A stretch of DNA of 64,000 bases from assembly GCF_000018425.1 (NCBI RefSeq), contig NC_010424.1, positions 868,001 to 932,000 on the forward strand, in the 5' to 3' direction. The notes below the pieces were generated by a model that was not told where the DNA came from, made no database searches, and was given only the letters and a program-made list of their open reading frames with translations. This document shows, one piece after another, positions 44,080-53,924 of the stretch. Position numbers and translations under genes: made by a program. This DNA comes from Candidatus Desulforudis audaxviator MP104C. Lineage in GTDB: Bacteria; Bacillota; Desulfotomaculia; Desulfotomaculales; Desulforudaceae. Position 1 is the first letter of the stretch. Every line of letters starts with the position of its first letter.

Positions 44080-44571
44080 TTGAAAATTCAGAGTGTCGAC
44101 TTGCCGGGTATTGGGAAGAAGTACACCATCCGTTCGGCCGAGGGCCAGGTATTTGTGATCATCATCCACCTCACGGGGCGTCGGGAGATTTACTTCATGA
44201 ACGATCCCGACGATGATGAGCCGGTAATGACCCTGGATTTGAACGATGAAGAAGCCCGCAAAGTGGGCGCGATTTTGCTGGGCGCCGACTACCAGCCGGT
44301 CAGCGAAGACCGTATGGAACTGCTGATGAAGACCTTGCTGGTGGAATGGATCAAGGTGAAGCCCGGCTGCGCGGTTGCAAACAAGAATATCAAGGAAGCC
44401 CGGGTCAGGACCCTCACGGGAGCGACCATCATCGCCATCCAGCGCCAGGACCAGATGATCGGCAGCCCCGACATCCAGGAGATGTTGCTTCCCGGAGACA
44501 TCATTATGGCGGTCGGCAAGAGGGAACAGATCAAGGCTCTAGAGTCTCTGTGCAAAGGTCAGGTGGGATAG
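44080..44571 (+). CDS. KhtT-like regulatory subunit (TrkA-C domain) of a K+/H+ antiporter
   Basis: 163 residues: an N-terminal domain (about 1-75, DLPGIGKKYTIRSAEGQVFVIIIH and following) and a TrkA-C/RCK-C domain (about 80-160, with GATIIAIQRQDQMIGSPDI and LLPGDIIMAVGKREQIKALE). This is the layout of KhtT/YhaT, which gates the antiporter KhtU/YhaU, and TrkA-C domains of this group bind cyclic-di-AMP. The TTG at 44080 follows GGGGGAGTG. Three bases separate it from the antiporter gene. Confidence 0.85.
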   Translation: MKIQSVDLPGIGKKYTIRSAEGQVFVIIIHLTGRREIYFMNDPDDDEPVMTLDLNDEEARKVGAILLGADYQPVSEDRMELLMKTLLVEWIKVKPGCAVANKNIKEARVRTLTGATIIAIQRQDQMIGSPDIQEMLLPGDIIMAVGKREQIKALESLCKGQVG

Positions 44572-44574
44572 CTT

Positions 44575-45762
44575 ATGCCCGAAAGTTGGCCCTTTTTGCT
44601 GGTCGGGGGCATAACGCTGTTCCTCTTTTTCATCCTTGGTTTCGCTTCCCGGAAGTTGAAGTTGCCCTCGGTCCTGGGGTTCATTCTCCTGGGTATCGCG
44701 CTTGCCGGATGGCTGGGCAAGAGCGGTGAAGCACTGCACTACATCGCCGAAATCGGCATCGTGCTGCTGTTCTTTATCCTCGGCCTGGAGTTCCCTCTGC
44801 AGCGGATGAGGGACATCTCCATCAGAATATGGCCGGCGGGGCTACTGGACGTTGTTCTGAATCTGGGTGTCGGCCTGTTGATCGCCCTCCTTTTCGGCCT
44901 GAACCTGGTCACCGCCATCCTGATCGGGGCGGTGGTCTACGCCAGCAGTTCTTCCATCACCCTCAAAATGCTGGAGGAAAAGAAGCGCCTGGCCAGCCCC
45001 GAGGCCGAGTTCATCCTGGCGCTGCTGATCTTTGAAGACCTGGTGGCGCCGGTCCTGGTGTCCTTTCTGGCCGGTGTGTACACGGGGGCGGAGATTTCTT
45101 TTCCGAGCCTGGGGTTTTTACTGGTCAAAATTCTGGCCATCACCGGGGGGGCGATTCTGATCGCCCTCTATGGTTTCCGCAAACTCAGCGTGTTCGTGGA
45201 GCGGTACCTGGAAGCGGACTTCATGCCCCTATTTACTATCGGTATCGCCTTCGCCTACGCGGGACTGGCGATGTGGCTCGGCCTGTCCGAAGTGCTGGGC
45301 GCCTTCCTCGCCGGGGTGATGCTGTCGGAAACGGGGCGGTCCAAGGAACTGGAACACCTGGTCATGCCGGTGCGTAACATCACGCTGCCGTTCTTCTTCT
45401 TCTGGTTCGGCACCACCATCTCCCTCGCTGAGGGCATTCCCATGGCGGGCCTTTTAGCCGTGCTGGCCGTCTGGTCCCTGATCGCCAAGGTGCTGGTGGG
45501 CTTCTACGGCGGGAAGATTTACGGCCTGAGCCCGCGGGCGTCGGTGCGCGCCGGCCTGTCCCTGGGGCAGAGGGGAGAGTTCTCCGCCATTATCGCTACC
45601 CTGGCGCCGCCGCAGTTGCGAGCCTTCTGCGGCATCTACATCCTGATTACCGCCTTCGCCGGGATATACATGTTCAACAAGGCCCCGAAGTGGGCCCGGT
45701 GGGTCAACGACCGGTTTTTCTGCAAGCCGGGGCCAGAGATCAAAGCGGAGAAGGCCTCTTAG
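44575..45762 (+). CDS. CPA2-family cation:proton antiporter (KhtU/KefB-like)
   Basis: 395 residues with about 12 hydrophobic helices. The sequence FASRKLKLPSVLGFILLGIALAG at the start and the ion-site region LLIFEDLVAPVLVSF (which has the paired acidic residue of CPA2 transporters) are typical. It lacks a cytoplasmic NAD-binding domain, so the KhtT-like protein encoded just before probably regulates it. K+/H+ or Na+/H+ exchange would help pH and salt balance. The ATG at 44575 is close behind the upstream stop. Confidence 0.9.
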   Translation: MPESWPFLLVGGITLFLFFILGFASRKLKLPSVLGFILLGIALAGWLGKSGEALHYIAEIGIVLLFFILGLEFPLQRMRDISIRIWPAGLLDVVLNLGVGLLIALLFGLNLVTAILIGAVVYASSSSITLKMLEEKKRLASPEAEFILALLIFEDLVAPVLVSFLAGVYTGAEISFPSLGFLLVKILAITGGAILIALYGFRKLSVFVERYLEADFMPLFTIGIAFAYAGLAMWLGLSEVLGAFLAGVMLSETGRSKELEHLVMPVRNITLPFFFFWFGTTISLAEGIPMAGLLAVLAVWSLIAKVLVGFYGGKIYGLSPRASVRAGLSLGQRGEFSAIIATLAPPQLRAFCGIYILITAFAGIYMFNKAPKWARWVNDRFFCKPGPEIKAEKAS

Positions 45763-45895
45763 GGTCAAGAATTCAGAATTCAGAAGTAAGTGGAGCGATT
45801 TGACCCTACGCTGCAAACATCTGTGTGCAAATATGGTAAGCAGAATACTTGGTCCAAGGCCGGACAATGAGTGGATTCTAGATTCTGAATTCTGG
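45761..45895. repeat. MITE-like inverted-repeat segment
   Basis: The arm at 45766-45783 (CAAGAATTCAGAATTCAG) is matched in inverted form at 45878-45895 in 15 of 18 bases, around about 95 bases with no gene. A second, perfect 7-bp pair, AGGGTCA (45761-45767) and TGACCCT (45801-45807), is nested at the left. A short related block, AGAATTCAGAAT, lies just after cinA (21539-21549). It may be a degenerate MITE. Confidence 0.5.
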
Positions 45896-45983
45896 CTTCT
45901 AAAGTTAGCGGCATCCGGTGCCGGGCGTCGTCCGGCTTCCAGGAAGCGGTATAATGTGGGATATTTTCTTCATCCGCCGAGTA

Positions 45984-45992
45984 TGATACAAT
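45984..45992 (+). promoter_or_regulatory. Candidate promoter for the mannose locus
   Basis: TGATACAAT (extended -10, hexamer 45987-45992), 68 bases before the GT4 start. A second possible -10, TATAAT, lies at 45950-45955. Neither has a convincing -35. Confidence 0.4.
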
Positions 45993-46059
45993 CGTAACAT
46001 ACCGGGATTGAGTGCGGTCACCGGCGAGTGGCTTCCGGTGGATTTTGGGGAGGTCGATC

Positions 46060-47127
46060 ATGCGCGTCGCCATGCTGTCACCGATCGCCTGGAGAACGCC
46101 GCCGCGTCATTACGGCCCCTGGGAGAGAGTGGTTTCGCTTCTGACCGAGGGGCTGGTGGCCCGGGGCGTCGACGTGACCCTGTTCGCCACGGCCGATTCC
46201 CGGACCGGCGGCCGGTTGCGGGCGGTCTGCAATGCAGGTTACGAAGAGGACCCGACGGTTGACCCGAAGGTCTGGGAATGCCTCCACATTGCCGAAGTCT
46301 TCGAAGCGGCCGCCGACTTTGACCTGATTCACAACCATTTCGATTTTTTGCCGCTGAGTTACAGCGGCCTGGTAACAACCCCGGTGATCACCACCATCCA
46401 CGGCTTCTCGTCGCCGGCCATCATGCCCGTATACAAAAAATACAACCGGAGGGTCCATTATGTTTCCATCAGCTGGGCGGACCGGTCCCCGGAGTTAGAC
46501 TACATCGCCACCGTGCACCATGGGATCGACGTGCGCGAGTTTACTTTCCGGGACCGGGCCGGGGACTACCTCCTGTTTTTTGGGCGGATTCACCCGGACA
46601 AGGGCACGCGCGAGGCCGTCGAAATCGCGCGGCGGACAGGACGGCGCCTCGTGATCGCCGGGATCATCCAGGACCGGGAGTATTACGAGCGGGAAGTGGA
46701 ACCCCACTTAGACGGCGCGCGCGTGACTTACGTGGGCAGTGTCGGGCCGAAAGAGCGGGACCGGCTCCTGGGCGGGGCGTTTGCCCTGCTGCACCCAATC
46801 AACTTCGCCGAACCTTTCGGGCTTTCCGTGGTGGAGGCCCTGGCCTGCGGCACCCCGGTTGTCGCCTTCAACCGGGGCAGTATGCCCGAGTTAATCAACG
46901 AGGGAGAGACTGGATTTTTGGTTTCCAGTGTAGAGGAGGCCGCGGCGGCGGTGGAGAAGGTTCAATTAATCGACCGGGCGCGCTGCCGCCGGGAGGTCGA
47001 GCGGCGCTTCACTGCGGACCGGATGGTGGACGATTACCTCCGTGTATACGAACAGGTGGTCCAAGGCGGGCTGGAGGTGTGGAAAATCGGCGTGGAACAA
47101 AAAGGCTGTAAGGGGGTGCACAGATGA
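46060..47127 (+). CDS. GT4-family glycosyltransferase
   Basis: 355 residues with the two-Rossmann GT-B fold. [15 protein letters not shown] is the typical start with a glycine-poor first loop, [14 protein letters not shown] begins the second half, and the donor-binding ExFGLSxxEA motif is visible as [20 protein letters not shown]4 enzymes retain the anomeric form and often use GDP-mannose or UDP-sugars. The ATG at 46060 follows GGGGAGG; the frame upstream (to 46012) is not protein-like. The next gene starts inside its last codon, so it is the first gene of the mannose operon. The donor is inferred to be GDP-mannose from the neighbour. Confidence 0.9.
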   Translation: MRVAMLSPIAWRTPPRHYGPWERVVSLLTEGLVARGVDVTLFATADSRTGGRLRAVCNAGYEEDPTVDPKVWECLHIAEVFEAAADFDLIHNHFDFLPLSYSGLVTTPVITTIHGFSSPAIMPVYKKYNRRVHYVSISWADRSPELDYIATVHHGIDVREFTFRDRAGDYLLFFGRIHPDKGTREAVEIARRTGRRLVIAGIIQDREYYEREVEPHLDGARVTYVGSVGPKERDRLLGGAFALLHPINFAEPFGLSVVEALACGTPVVAFNRGSMPELINEGETGFLVSSVEEAAAAVEKVQLIDRARCRREVERRFTADRMVDDYLRVYEQVVQGGLEVWKIGVEQKGCKGVHR

Positions 47128-49565
47128 CGGCTTCGGAGCGAAGGTGGTTCCCCGTGGCAGTAATCATGGCCGGGGGGGTAGGCACCCGGTTCTGGCCGTT
47201 GAGCACGGAGGACCGGCCCAAGCAGTTCCTGCAGTTGTTCGGTGAGCGTTCGCTCCTGCAGCAGACCCGCGACCGCCTGGCGGCGTTCGTGGCGCCGGAG
47301 CATACCCTGGTGCTCACCAACGAGCGATTCACCTACCTGGTGCGCGCGCAGCTTCCCGAGATTCCGGAGGCGAACATCATCGGTGAACCGGCCCGGCGGG
47401 ATACGGCCGGCGCTGTGACCCTGGCCGCCCTTTTATGCCGCCGGCGCTTCGGCGACCCGGCAATGATCGTGCTGCCTGCCGACCACGTGATCCAACCGGT
47501 GGAGGAGTTCCAGCGGGTGCTGGCGTCGGCTCTGGAAGCCGCCCGGCGGGAAAAAGCCCTGTACGCTTTCGGCATCCCGCCGACCCACCCGGCCACCGGC
47601 TACGGCTATCTGGAGCGCGGAGAAAAGGTGCTCGACGACGGCGGCGTGGTGCACTACCGGCTGCTGCGGTTCAAGGAAAAGCCGGACGCCGAAACGGCCC
47701 GCGCCTACGTGGACAGCGGCCGGTTCTTCTGGAATAGCGGGATCTTCGTCTGGACGGCAGACACCATCCTGGAGGCGGTGCGAAAACACCTGCCCGGGCA
47801 CCTGGGGGTGCTCGAACCCTTGGCCGCCCTCGACGGTTCTGATGACTGGACCACCGGGCTGCGGCGCCTGTTCCCGTTGCTGCCCGCGGTGTCCATCGAT
47901 TACGGGGTGATGGAAAAAGCGGAAAACGTGCGGGCCGTGGCGGCCACCTTCTCTTGGAGTGACGTCGGCGGGTGGACGGCCCTGGAACCCTTCCTGGAAA
48001 AGGACACGTCCAACAACGCCTGCCGGGGCCGGGTGCGGTCGCTGAAGGCAGGGTCCAACATCGTCTTCTGCGAAGATCCCGAAGAAACCGTCAGCCTGAT
48101 CGGGGTACGGGACCTGATTGTGGTGCGGGCCGGCAAACAGACCCTGGTCGTACCCAGGCAACGGGCCGAGGAGTTGAAGGAGTTGGCTGAACCCAAGAAA
48201 CGTACGGTATGCTTCAAGGCGTACGACATCAGGGGCCGGGTTCCGGACGATTTGAACGAGGACATTGCCTACGCCGTTGGACAGGCCTATACGGCGCTGT
48301 TCCGGCCGGCCCGGGTGGTGGTGGGCCGTGATGTGCGCCATTCGAGCCCGCCTTTGAGCCGGGCGCTGATCAGGGGCTTGACCGACAGCGGAGTGGACGT
48401 GCTAGATATCGGCCTTTGCGGCACCGAGCAGGTTTACTTCGCGACCTTTGACCTGGGGGTCGACGGCGGAATCATGGTCACCGCCAGTCACAATCCGGTG
48501 GACTACAACGGCATGAAACTGGTCCGGAAGGAAGCCCGGCCGGTGAGCGGCGATTCCGGACTGCGGGAGATGGAGGCGCTGCTGGCGGGCGGCGACCTGG
48601 CGGCCAGGCTCCCGAAGCGTGCGCGTCCGCCGGGCCGGGTGACCCGGGTGGAGATTATGGACCGCTACGTGGCCCACCTTCTGCGGTACGTGGACGTGTC
48701 CATCCTGAAACCGTACAAGGTGGTGTGCAACGCCGGCAACGGGGGGGCCGGGCTGGTGATCGACGCGCTGGAAAAGCACTTGCCCTTCCGGTTCAGCAAG
48801 TACTTCTTCGAACCGGACGGCACTTTCCCCAACGGCGTGCCAAACCCGCTGCTGCCGGAGAACCGCCGGGTGACTTCGGAAGCGGTCCTGCGGGAGGGGG
48901 CGGACATCGGCATCGCCTGGGACGGTGACTTTGACCGGTGCTTCCTCTTCGACGAGAAAGGAGCCTTCGTCGAGGGCTACTACATTGTCGGTCTCCTGGC
49001 GGGGCACCAACTGGCGCTTCATCCTGGGGCGAAGATCATTCACGATCCCCGGCTGACCTGGAATACAATAGAAATAGTACGCCAGGCGGGCGGGATACCC
49101 GTGCTGAACAAGACCGGGCACGCGTTCATCAAGGAGCGCATGCGCGCCGAAGACGCCGTTTACGGCGGCGAGATGTCGGCCCACCACTACTTCCGTGATT
49201 TCGCCTACTGCGACAGCGGCATGATCCCCTGGCTTTTGGTGCTGGAGATCATGAGCCGGACCGGGAAGCCGCTTTCGGAGTTGGTGGGCGAGCGGATGCG
49301 GCTTTTCCCCATCAGCGGAGAAATCAACCGGTCGGTGGCCGACCCTGCCGCGGTACTCGCCCGGGTGCGGGCTAGATATGAGCCCGAAGCGCTCAACGTG
49401 GACGAAACCGACGGGATCAGCCTGGAGTTTGAGCGTTGGCGTTTCAATCTGCGCCTGTCGAACACCGAACCCGTGGTCCGGCTGAACGTGGAGACGCGCG
49501 GTGATGAGGCACTCTTGAGGCAAAAAACTGCGGAGATACTGGCGGAAATGGACGGCCAAGGTTAA
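47124..49565 (+). CDS. Fusion of mannose-1-phosphate guanylyltransferase and phosphomannomutase
   Basis: 813 residues. The N-terminal part (about 1-350) is a ManC-like nucleotidyltransferase: [22 protein letters not shown] and FSWSDVGGW. It lacks the C-terminal cupin (PMI) domain usual in ManC. The second part (about 356-813) is a phosphohexomutase of the ManB/AlgC type: the phospho-serine loop [12 protein letters not shown], the metal loop [10 protein letters not shown], the sugar loop [12 protein letters not shown] and the phosphate-binding [14 protein letters not shown]. Together it would turn mannose-6-phosphate into mannose-1-phosphate and then GDP-mannose. It overlaps the GT4 gene by four bases. 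Mannose over glucose specificity is inferred from the ManC half. Confidence 0.92.
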   Translation: MTASERRWFPVAVIMAGGVGTRFWPLSTEDRPKQFLQLFGERSLLQQTRDRLAAFVAPEHTLVLTNERFTYLVRAQLPEIPEANIIGEPARRDTAGAVTLAALLCRRRFGDPAMIVLPADHVIQPVEEFQRVLASALEAARREKALYAFGIPPTHPATGYGYLERGEKVLDDGGVVHYRLLRFKEKPDAETARAYVDSGRFFWNSGIFVWTADTILEAVRKHLPGHLGVLEPLAALDGSDDWTTGLRRLFPLLPAVSIDYGVMEKAENVRAVAATFSWSDVGGWTALEPFLEKDTSNNACRGRVRSLKAGSNIVFCEDPEETVSLIGVRDLIVVRAGKQTLVVPRQRAEELKELAEPKKRTVCFKAYDIRGRVPDDLNEDIAYAVGQAYTALFRPARVVVGRDVRHSSPPLSRALIRGLTDSGVDVLDIGLCGTEQVYFATFDLGVDGGIMVTASHNPVDYNGMKLVRKEARPVSGDSGLREMEALLAGGDLAARLPKRARPPGRVTRVEIMDRYVAHLLRYVDVSILKPYKVVCNAGNGGAGLVIDALEKHLPFRFSKYFFEPDGTFPNGVPNPLLPENRRVTSEAVLREGADIGIAWDGDFDRCFLFDEKGAFVEGYYIVGLLAGHQLALHPGAKIIHDPRLTWNTIEIVRQAGGIPVLNKTGHAFIKERMRAEDAVYGGEMSAHHYFRDFAYCDSGMIPWLLVLEIMSRTGKPLSELVGERMRLFPISGEINRSVADPAAVLARVRARYEPEALNVDETDGISLEFERWRFNLRLSNTEPVVRLNVETRGDEALLRQKTAEILAEMDGQG

Positions 49566-49597
49566 CGGCAATCATTTTGGAAAAGGCGGTAGAAACA

Positions 49598-51067
49598 ATG
49601 GCGCAGCGAGGCGCACTCTGCGTGGTGGCCACCCGGAGGGCCGAAATCAGGCAGGCCGATTCTTCGCGGGTGATCACCAAGCTCTTCATCCCGGGCAACG
49701 AAGACCGGGTACGCCGGATCATAGACCGTGTGCTGACCCTCTCTGAGGAGCAGGTGACCGTTTTACTGGAGCAGGTGATCGACGAGTTCGCCCACCGGCA
49801 CCGGCGTTTCCAGGCCGTGCTGATGGATAACTACCGGGCCGTCGCCCGGTTCATCCCGGAGGGCGAGCCGCTTTCCGAAGCCCGGCAGTTGCTGCTGGGC
49901 GCGTACTTCACCAGCGAGTACTCGATCCAGTCCGCGGGGGTGCTCAACCCGTCCATCGTGCTGCACCCGGACCAGAGCGGCCTGCGGGAGGGCGAGGCCC
50001 GCTACCTGATGACCTACCGTTGCGTGGGGGAGGGGCACATCTCCTCACTGGAGTTTAGAAGTTGCGTGATTACCAGAGATTACGAGATCAAGGCCCGCCC
50101 GATCAGCCCCTTCCTGGAAACCCCGGAGGTGCTGCCGTGCGAAACCTTCAACAGGAGTCTTCTGCGGGCGCGGCTCATCCAGAGGGGGGCCTTCAGCAAA
50201 GCGGTCGAAAAGCTCGTTGACGAATTGCCTGAAGAGTTCACCCTGGGGGAAATGGAGGCGCTGGAGTCTCGGTTCGAAACGGAACGTACCCTGCCGAAAC
50301 GCATCCGTGCCGAGATGCGCGATGTGCTGCAGTGGCTGCAGCAGTCCTGCTACCGGGTCCGGTTCCCGCTCGGCACCCGCATTTCGGGCCGGGTCATCTT
50401 CCCGGTGGTGGAGAACGAATGCCGGGGGATTGAAGACGCGCGCCTGGTGCGCTTCGTCGACGACGACGGCGAAGTGACCTACTACGCCACCTATACCGGT
50501 TACAACGGGTTTGCCATTGTCTCGAAGCTTCTGGAAACCAAGGACTTCCTCAATTTCAAGTCGGTCACCCTGACAGGTAAGGCCGCCCAGAACAAGGGGA
50601 TGGCGCTTTTCCCGCGCCGCATCAACGGCCGGTACGCGATGCTCTGCCGGCGCGACAACGAGTGCAACTACATCGCCTTTTCGGATTCCCTGTACTCCTG
50701 GGACGAAGACGAACTCATCCGTGGGCCGGTCAGCCCCTGGGAGTTTATCCAGATCGGCAACGGGGGATCCCCGATCGAGACGCAGGCGGGATGGTTGGTA
50801 TTAACCCACGGAGTGGGGCCGATGCGCAAATACTGCCTGGGGGCTGATCTTTTGGATCTGGACGACCCCTCCAAGCTGATCGGGCGCGCGACGGAGCCGA
50901 TTTTGAGCCCGAACGAATATGAACGCGAAGGCTACGTGCCGAATGTGGTCTACACCTGCGGAGCGGTGGTGCACCACGACGAGCTGATCATCGCCTACGC
51001 CATGTCCGACTGGGCGTCCGGGATCGCCACGGTGCCGCTGGACATGTTGCTGAAAAGCCTGACATAG
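49598..51067 (+). CDS. GH130-like mannoside phosphorylase
   Basis: 489 residues. The five-bladed beta-propeller of GH130 is recognisable: GVLNPSIVLHPDQ, VVENECRGIEDARLVRF (with the catalytic Asp and binding residues), KGMALFPRRINGRYAMLCRRD, and YVPNVVYTCGAVVHHDELIIAYAMSD near the end. GH130 enzymes split beta-linked mannosides with phosphate to give mannose-1-phosphate. The N-terminal 120 residues are an extra helical region found in the longer GH130 group. I start at ATG 49598, eight bases after AAGGCGG; a TTG at 49577 is possible. The linkage acted on cannot be read from sequence. Confidence 0.88.
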   Translation: MAQRGALCVVATRRAEIRQADSSRVITKLFIPGNEDRVRRIIDRVLTLSEEQVTVLLEQVIDEFAHRHRRFQAVLMDNYRAVARFIPEGEPLSEARQLLLGAYFTSEYSIQSAGVLNPSIVLHPDQSGLREGEARYLMTYRCVGEGHISSLEFRSCVITRDYEIKARPISPFLETPEVLPCETFNRSLLRARLIQRGAFSKAVEKLVDELPEEFTLGEMEALESRFETERTLPKRIRAEMRDVLQWLQQSCYRVRFPLGTRISGRVIFPVVENECRGIEDARLVRFVDDDGEVTYYATYTGYNGFAIVSKLLETKDFLNFKSVTLTGKAAQNKGMALFPRRINGRYAMLCRRDNECNYIAFSDSLYSWDEDELIRGPVSPWEFIQIGNGGSPIETQAGWLVLTHGVGPMRKYCLGADLLDLDDPSKLIGRATEPILSPNEYEREGYVPNVVYTCGAVVHHDELIIAYAMSDWASGIATVPLDMLLKSLT

Positions 51068-51088
51068 TCCGGGCGTAGGGCGGGAGAC

Positions 51089-51187
51089 CTCGGAGGCGAA
51101 CAAGGTGAAGAGGGACAGAACGTATGCCCGACCTTGAAACTTTGTCCATTTTATCTCGGAGGTGAACAAAGTGAAAAAGGACAGGCT
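51089..51187 (+). repeat. Direct duplication of a translation-start region, with a 10-codon leader ORF
   Basis: The sequence at 51089-51120 (CTCGGAGGCGAACAAGGTGA and on) is repeated at 51156-51187 with about 28 of 32 bases the same, spaced 67 bases. Each copy carries a Shine-Dalgarno and a GTG. The first GTG (51105) opens a ten-codon frame (MKRDRTYARP) that stops at 51137; the second (51171) is the real start of the next gene. The leader may be a by-product or may control translation. Confidence 0.7.
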
Positions 51188-53462
51188 GAACTCGGTAGCC
51201 ATGATCGGGACTTACGTGCCTCGGAAATGCGGGATCGCCACCTTCACGCACAACCTGAGCGATGCGTTGGAGGCCGAGCTGGCGAACTGTCCGGTGGCCG
51301 TCGTGGCCATGGACGACACGGACAAGGGGTATCCTTACCCCAAGAGGGTGAAATTCCAAATCCGGCAATCCAGCCTACCGGACTACCTGCGGGCTGCCGA
51401 ATACCTGAACGTGAACCAGGTGGACATCGCTGTCGTACAGCACGAGTACGGGATCTTCGGCGGCCGGAACGGCTGTCACGTGCTCCACCTGGTCCGGAAC
51501 CTGCGCATGCCGGTGGTGACCACCCTGCACACCGTTCTCACCGAACCTTCAGAACAGCAAGGGTCGATCTTGCTGGAGTTGGCCGAGCATTCGGAACAAC
51601 TGGTGGTTATGACCAACAAGGGCCGCGAGATACTGCGGAACGTGTACGGCATCTCCGATGACAAAATCACTTGCATCCCGCATGGCATCCCGGATTTCGC
51701 CTTCGTTGATCCCAGTTTCTACAAGGATACTCTCGGCATCGAAAACCGCACGGTGCTTCTATCCTTCGGGTTGCTGCATCCCGGCAAGGGCTTCGAGTTG
51801 GTGATCCAGGCCCTGCCGGAAGTGCTGAAGCGGCACCCCAACCTGGTTTACATCATCCTGGGGGCGACCCACCCGCACGTGATCAAGAATACCGGTGACG
51901 CCTACCGCCACGGCCTGCACCAGTTGGTCAACCGTCTGGGGCTTGAGTCCCACGTGCGCTTTGACAACAAATACGCCGACCAGGACGAGCTTTGCCGCTA
52001 TATCGGGGCCGCCGACGTTTTTATTACGCCCTACCTGTCACCCTCCCAGATCACCTCCGGCACCCTTTCCTACGCCGTGGGCGCCGGTAAAGCGGTGATT
52101 TCCACCCCGTACTGGCACGCCAAGGAGTTGCTCGACAAGGGGCGGGGCCGGTTGGTGCCCTTCGGCGACGTGAACGCCATGGCCCACGCGATCATAGACG
52201 TCCTGGATAACGAGCCAGAACGGAACGCTATGCGCAAACGCGCCTACCAGTTCGGCCGCCGAATGGTGTGGAAGGAAGTGGCGCGACGTTACGTGGACCT
52301 CTTCGTCCGTGTGCTGGACAAGCCGATGAGCAGGCCGAGGGCTGCCCACGCCGACTACCCGACGCGAATGGTGGAGCAGCTCCCCATTTTGAACCTGCGG
52401 CACCTACAACTGATCACCGACGATACGGGGGTCCTGCAGCACTGCGCTTATACCATTCCCAACCGGGAACACGGTTACTGTACCGATGACCAGGCCCGGG
52501 CCCTGCTGGCCACTACCATGTGCTATGCGCAGTTCCAGAACAAGAAAGTGATCCCACTGATCCAGAAGTACCTTGCCTTTTTGTTTCACGCCTTCAATCG
52601 CGAGAACGGGCGTTTTCGGAACTTCATGTCCTACGATCGGCACTGGCTGGAGGCGGCCGGGAGCGAGGACGCCCACGGCCGTGCCCTGTGGAGCCTGGGG
52701 GTGGTGGTTCGGGACGGGCCCAACGAGGCAATCCGTTCACTGGCGACCCGGCTGTTCAACGAGGGCCTGGCAATGATCGAACCCTTCACTTCACCCCGAG
52801 CGTGGGCCTTTGCACTGGTGGGCCTCCATTCCTATTTGGAAGCCTACGCCGGAGACGCGGAAGCGCGCCGGCTGCGTGATCTCCTGGTGGACAGGCTGCA
52901 CCGCGCGTTCAAACAAAATGCGGATGCGGGCTGGTTCTGGTGCGAGGACGTGGTGACCTACGACAATGCCAAGCTGCCGCACGCCCTCTTGCTTGCCGGC
53001 CGCCGGCTTCCTGATCCGGACGTCTTCAAGACCGGGCTCCGCGCGCTGGAGTGGCTGCTGGAACAGCAGACGGCCGAAACCGGTCACCTTTGCCTGATCG
53101 GCAACGCCGGTTGGTTGACCCGTGACGGTTACCGGTCCAACTTCGACCAGCAACCGTTGGACGCCATGGCGCTGGTGGAGGCCTGCATCGAGGCCTTTCG
53201 CGGCACCGGCGACTTCCGGTGGGTCAAGGAGGCGCGGCGGTGCCTGAACTGGTTTCTCGGTTTCAACGATCTGAACCTTCCTCTGTATGATTTCACCACC
53301 GGTGGCTGCTACGACGGACTCACCCCCCAGGGGGTGAACGCCAATCAGGGCGCCGAGTCCACCCTAGCCTGGCTGATATCCTTGCTGACCATGTTCGAGG
53401 TGGTCGGGCAGCAAGTGCCGATGGAGGAGAACGGAATCAACCATAACCAGCTTGTGGAGTGA
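51171..53462 (+). CDS. GT4 glycosyltransferase fused to a C-terminal alpha/alpha-toroid domain
   Basis: 763 residues. The first part (about 1-385) is a GT4 GT-B enzyme: AMIGTYVPRKCGIATFTHNL, VVTTLHTVLTEPSEQ, LLSFGLLHPGKGFELVI and the donor loop SQITSGTLSYAVGAGKAVIS, in which the usual ExFG is replaced. The C-terminal part (about 400-750) is helical and repeats patterns such as YCTDDQARALLATTMCY and GSEDAHGRALWSLGVVV, as in six-hairpin glycosidase toroids; no enzyme class could be fixed. The GTG at 51171 follows GGAGGTGA and is chosen over 51162. It probably extends or caps the glycan made by the operon. Confidence 0.85.
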   Translation: MKKDRLNSVAMIGTYVPRKCGIATFTHNLSDALEAELANCPVAVVAMDDTDKGYPYPKRVKFQIRQSSLPDYLRAAEYLNVNQVDIAVVQHEYGIFGGRNGCHVLHLVRNLRMPVVTTLHTVLTEPSEQQGSILLELAEHSEQLVVMTNKGREILRNVYGISDDKITCIPHGIPDFAFVDPSFYKDTLGIENRTVLLSFGLLHPGKGFELVIQALPEVLKRHPNLVYIILGATHPHVIKNTGDAYRHGLHQLVNRLGLESHVRFDNKYADQDELCRYIGAADVFITPYLSPSQITSGTLSYAVGAGKAVISTPYWHAKELLDKGRGRLVPFGDVNAMAHAIIDVLDNEPERNAMRKRAYQFGRRMVWKEVARRYVDLFVRVLDKPMSRPRAAHADYPTRMVEQLPILNLRHLQLITDDTGVLQHCAYTIPNREHGYCTDDQARALLATTMCYAQFQNKKVIPLIQKYLAFLFHAFNRENGRFRNFMSYDRHWLEAAGSEDAHGRALWSLGVVVRDGPNEAIRSLATRLFNEGLAMIEPFTSPRAWAFALVGLHSYLEAYAGDAEARRLRDLLVDRLHRAFKQNADAGWFWCEDVVTYDNAKLPHALLLAGRRLPDPDVFKTGLRALEWLLEQQTAETGHLCLIGNAGWLTRDGYRSNFDQQPLDAMALVEACIEAFRGTGDFRWVKEARRCLNWFLGFNDLNLPLYDFTTGGCYDGLTPQGVNANQGAESTLAWLISLLTMFEVVGQQVPMEENGINHNQLVE

Positions 53463-53795
53463 ATTTCACGGCGAAGCCGCACCGAGGGCGGTCCGGCGCG
53501 GCTTCTACCCAGGGAAGGAGATATTCAGTTGTGCTGGCAATATATTCCTGTAGCGCCCGGGTTGTGCACCACAGTAACAGTAATTGTGTAGCACGATAAG
53601 GATCTGCGGCTCCGGAACGTGACCTCCCAACTTCCTGCCCCCGGGGCTCCGCAAAAGATCGAGACTTACGGCGGTTACCGTCATGATGGCGAAAGTGTCT
53701 GTCGTGAAGTGGCGAGATAGAAGACAGGAGGATGATTTGATAGATTGTGCCGGCTTTTAGCTTGACACAAGTTTTTGGGGTAGATACCCGTATAC
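53463..53795. other. Intergenic region after the mannose locus
   Basis: About 330 bases between the GT4-toroid gene and the terminator of the tRNAs. GAAGCCGC (53473-53480) and GCGGCTTC (53498-53505) form a perfect 8-bp hairpin just after the stop, without a T-run, so a weak terminator at best. Two overlapping 20-22 codon frames near 53529-53600 follow an AAGGAG, but neither matches a known family. Confidence 0.4.
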
Positions 53796-53826
53796 AAAAA
53801 GCGTCCCGGTTTTCCGGAAACGCTTC
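53796..53826 (-). terminator. Terminator of the tRNA-Tyr/tRNA-Lys transcript
   Basis: On the minus strand AAGCGT (outer) and CCGG (inner) pair with CCGG and ACGCTT around a 4-base loop, followed by TTTTT. It is 14 bases after the 3' end of tRNA-Lys. Confidence 0.8.
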
Positions 53827-53839
53827 TATTCGCGGGTTT

Positions 53840-53916
53840 TGGTGGGCCATCAGGGACTCGAACCCCGAACCTGACGATTAAGAGTCGCCTGCTCTAGCCA
53901 ATTGAGCTAATGGCCC
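53840..53916 (-). tRNA. tRNA-Lys (anticodon CTT)
   Basis: 77 bases with encoded CCA (53840-53842). Acceptor arms GGGCCAT and ATGGCCC pair fully, the anticodon loop is CTCTTAA (anticodon CTT), and the T-arm loop contains TTCGAGT. It reads AAG codons. It is co-transcribed with tRNA-Tyr, which lies eight bases upstream. Confidence 0.95.
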
Positions 53917-53924
53917 ACGGTGTA

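Noticed and set aside
43893-44216. Open frame upstream of and overlapping the KhtT-like gene
   Set aside because: Low-complexity shifted-frame composition and overlap with a clear gene.
53529-53600. Two overlapping 20-22 codon frames after an AAGGAG
   Set aside because: Too short and unlike any known peptide; both frames are open by chance in such a length. Not called.
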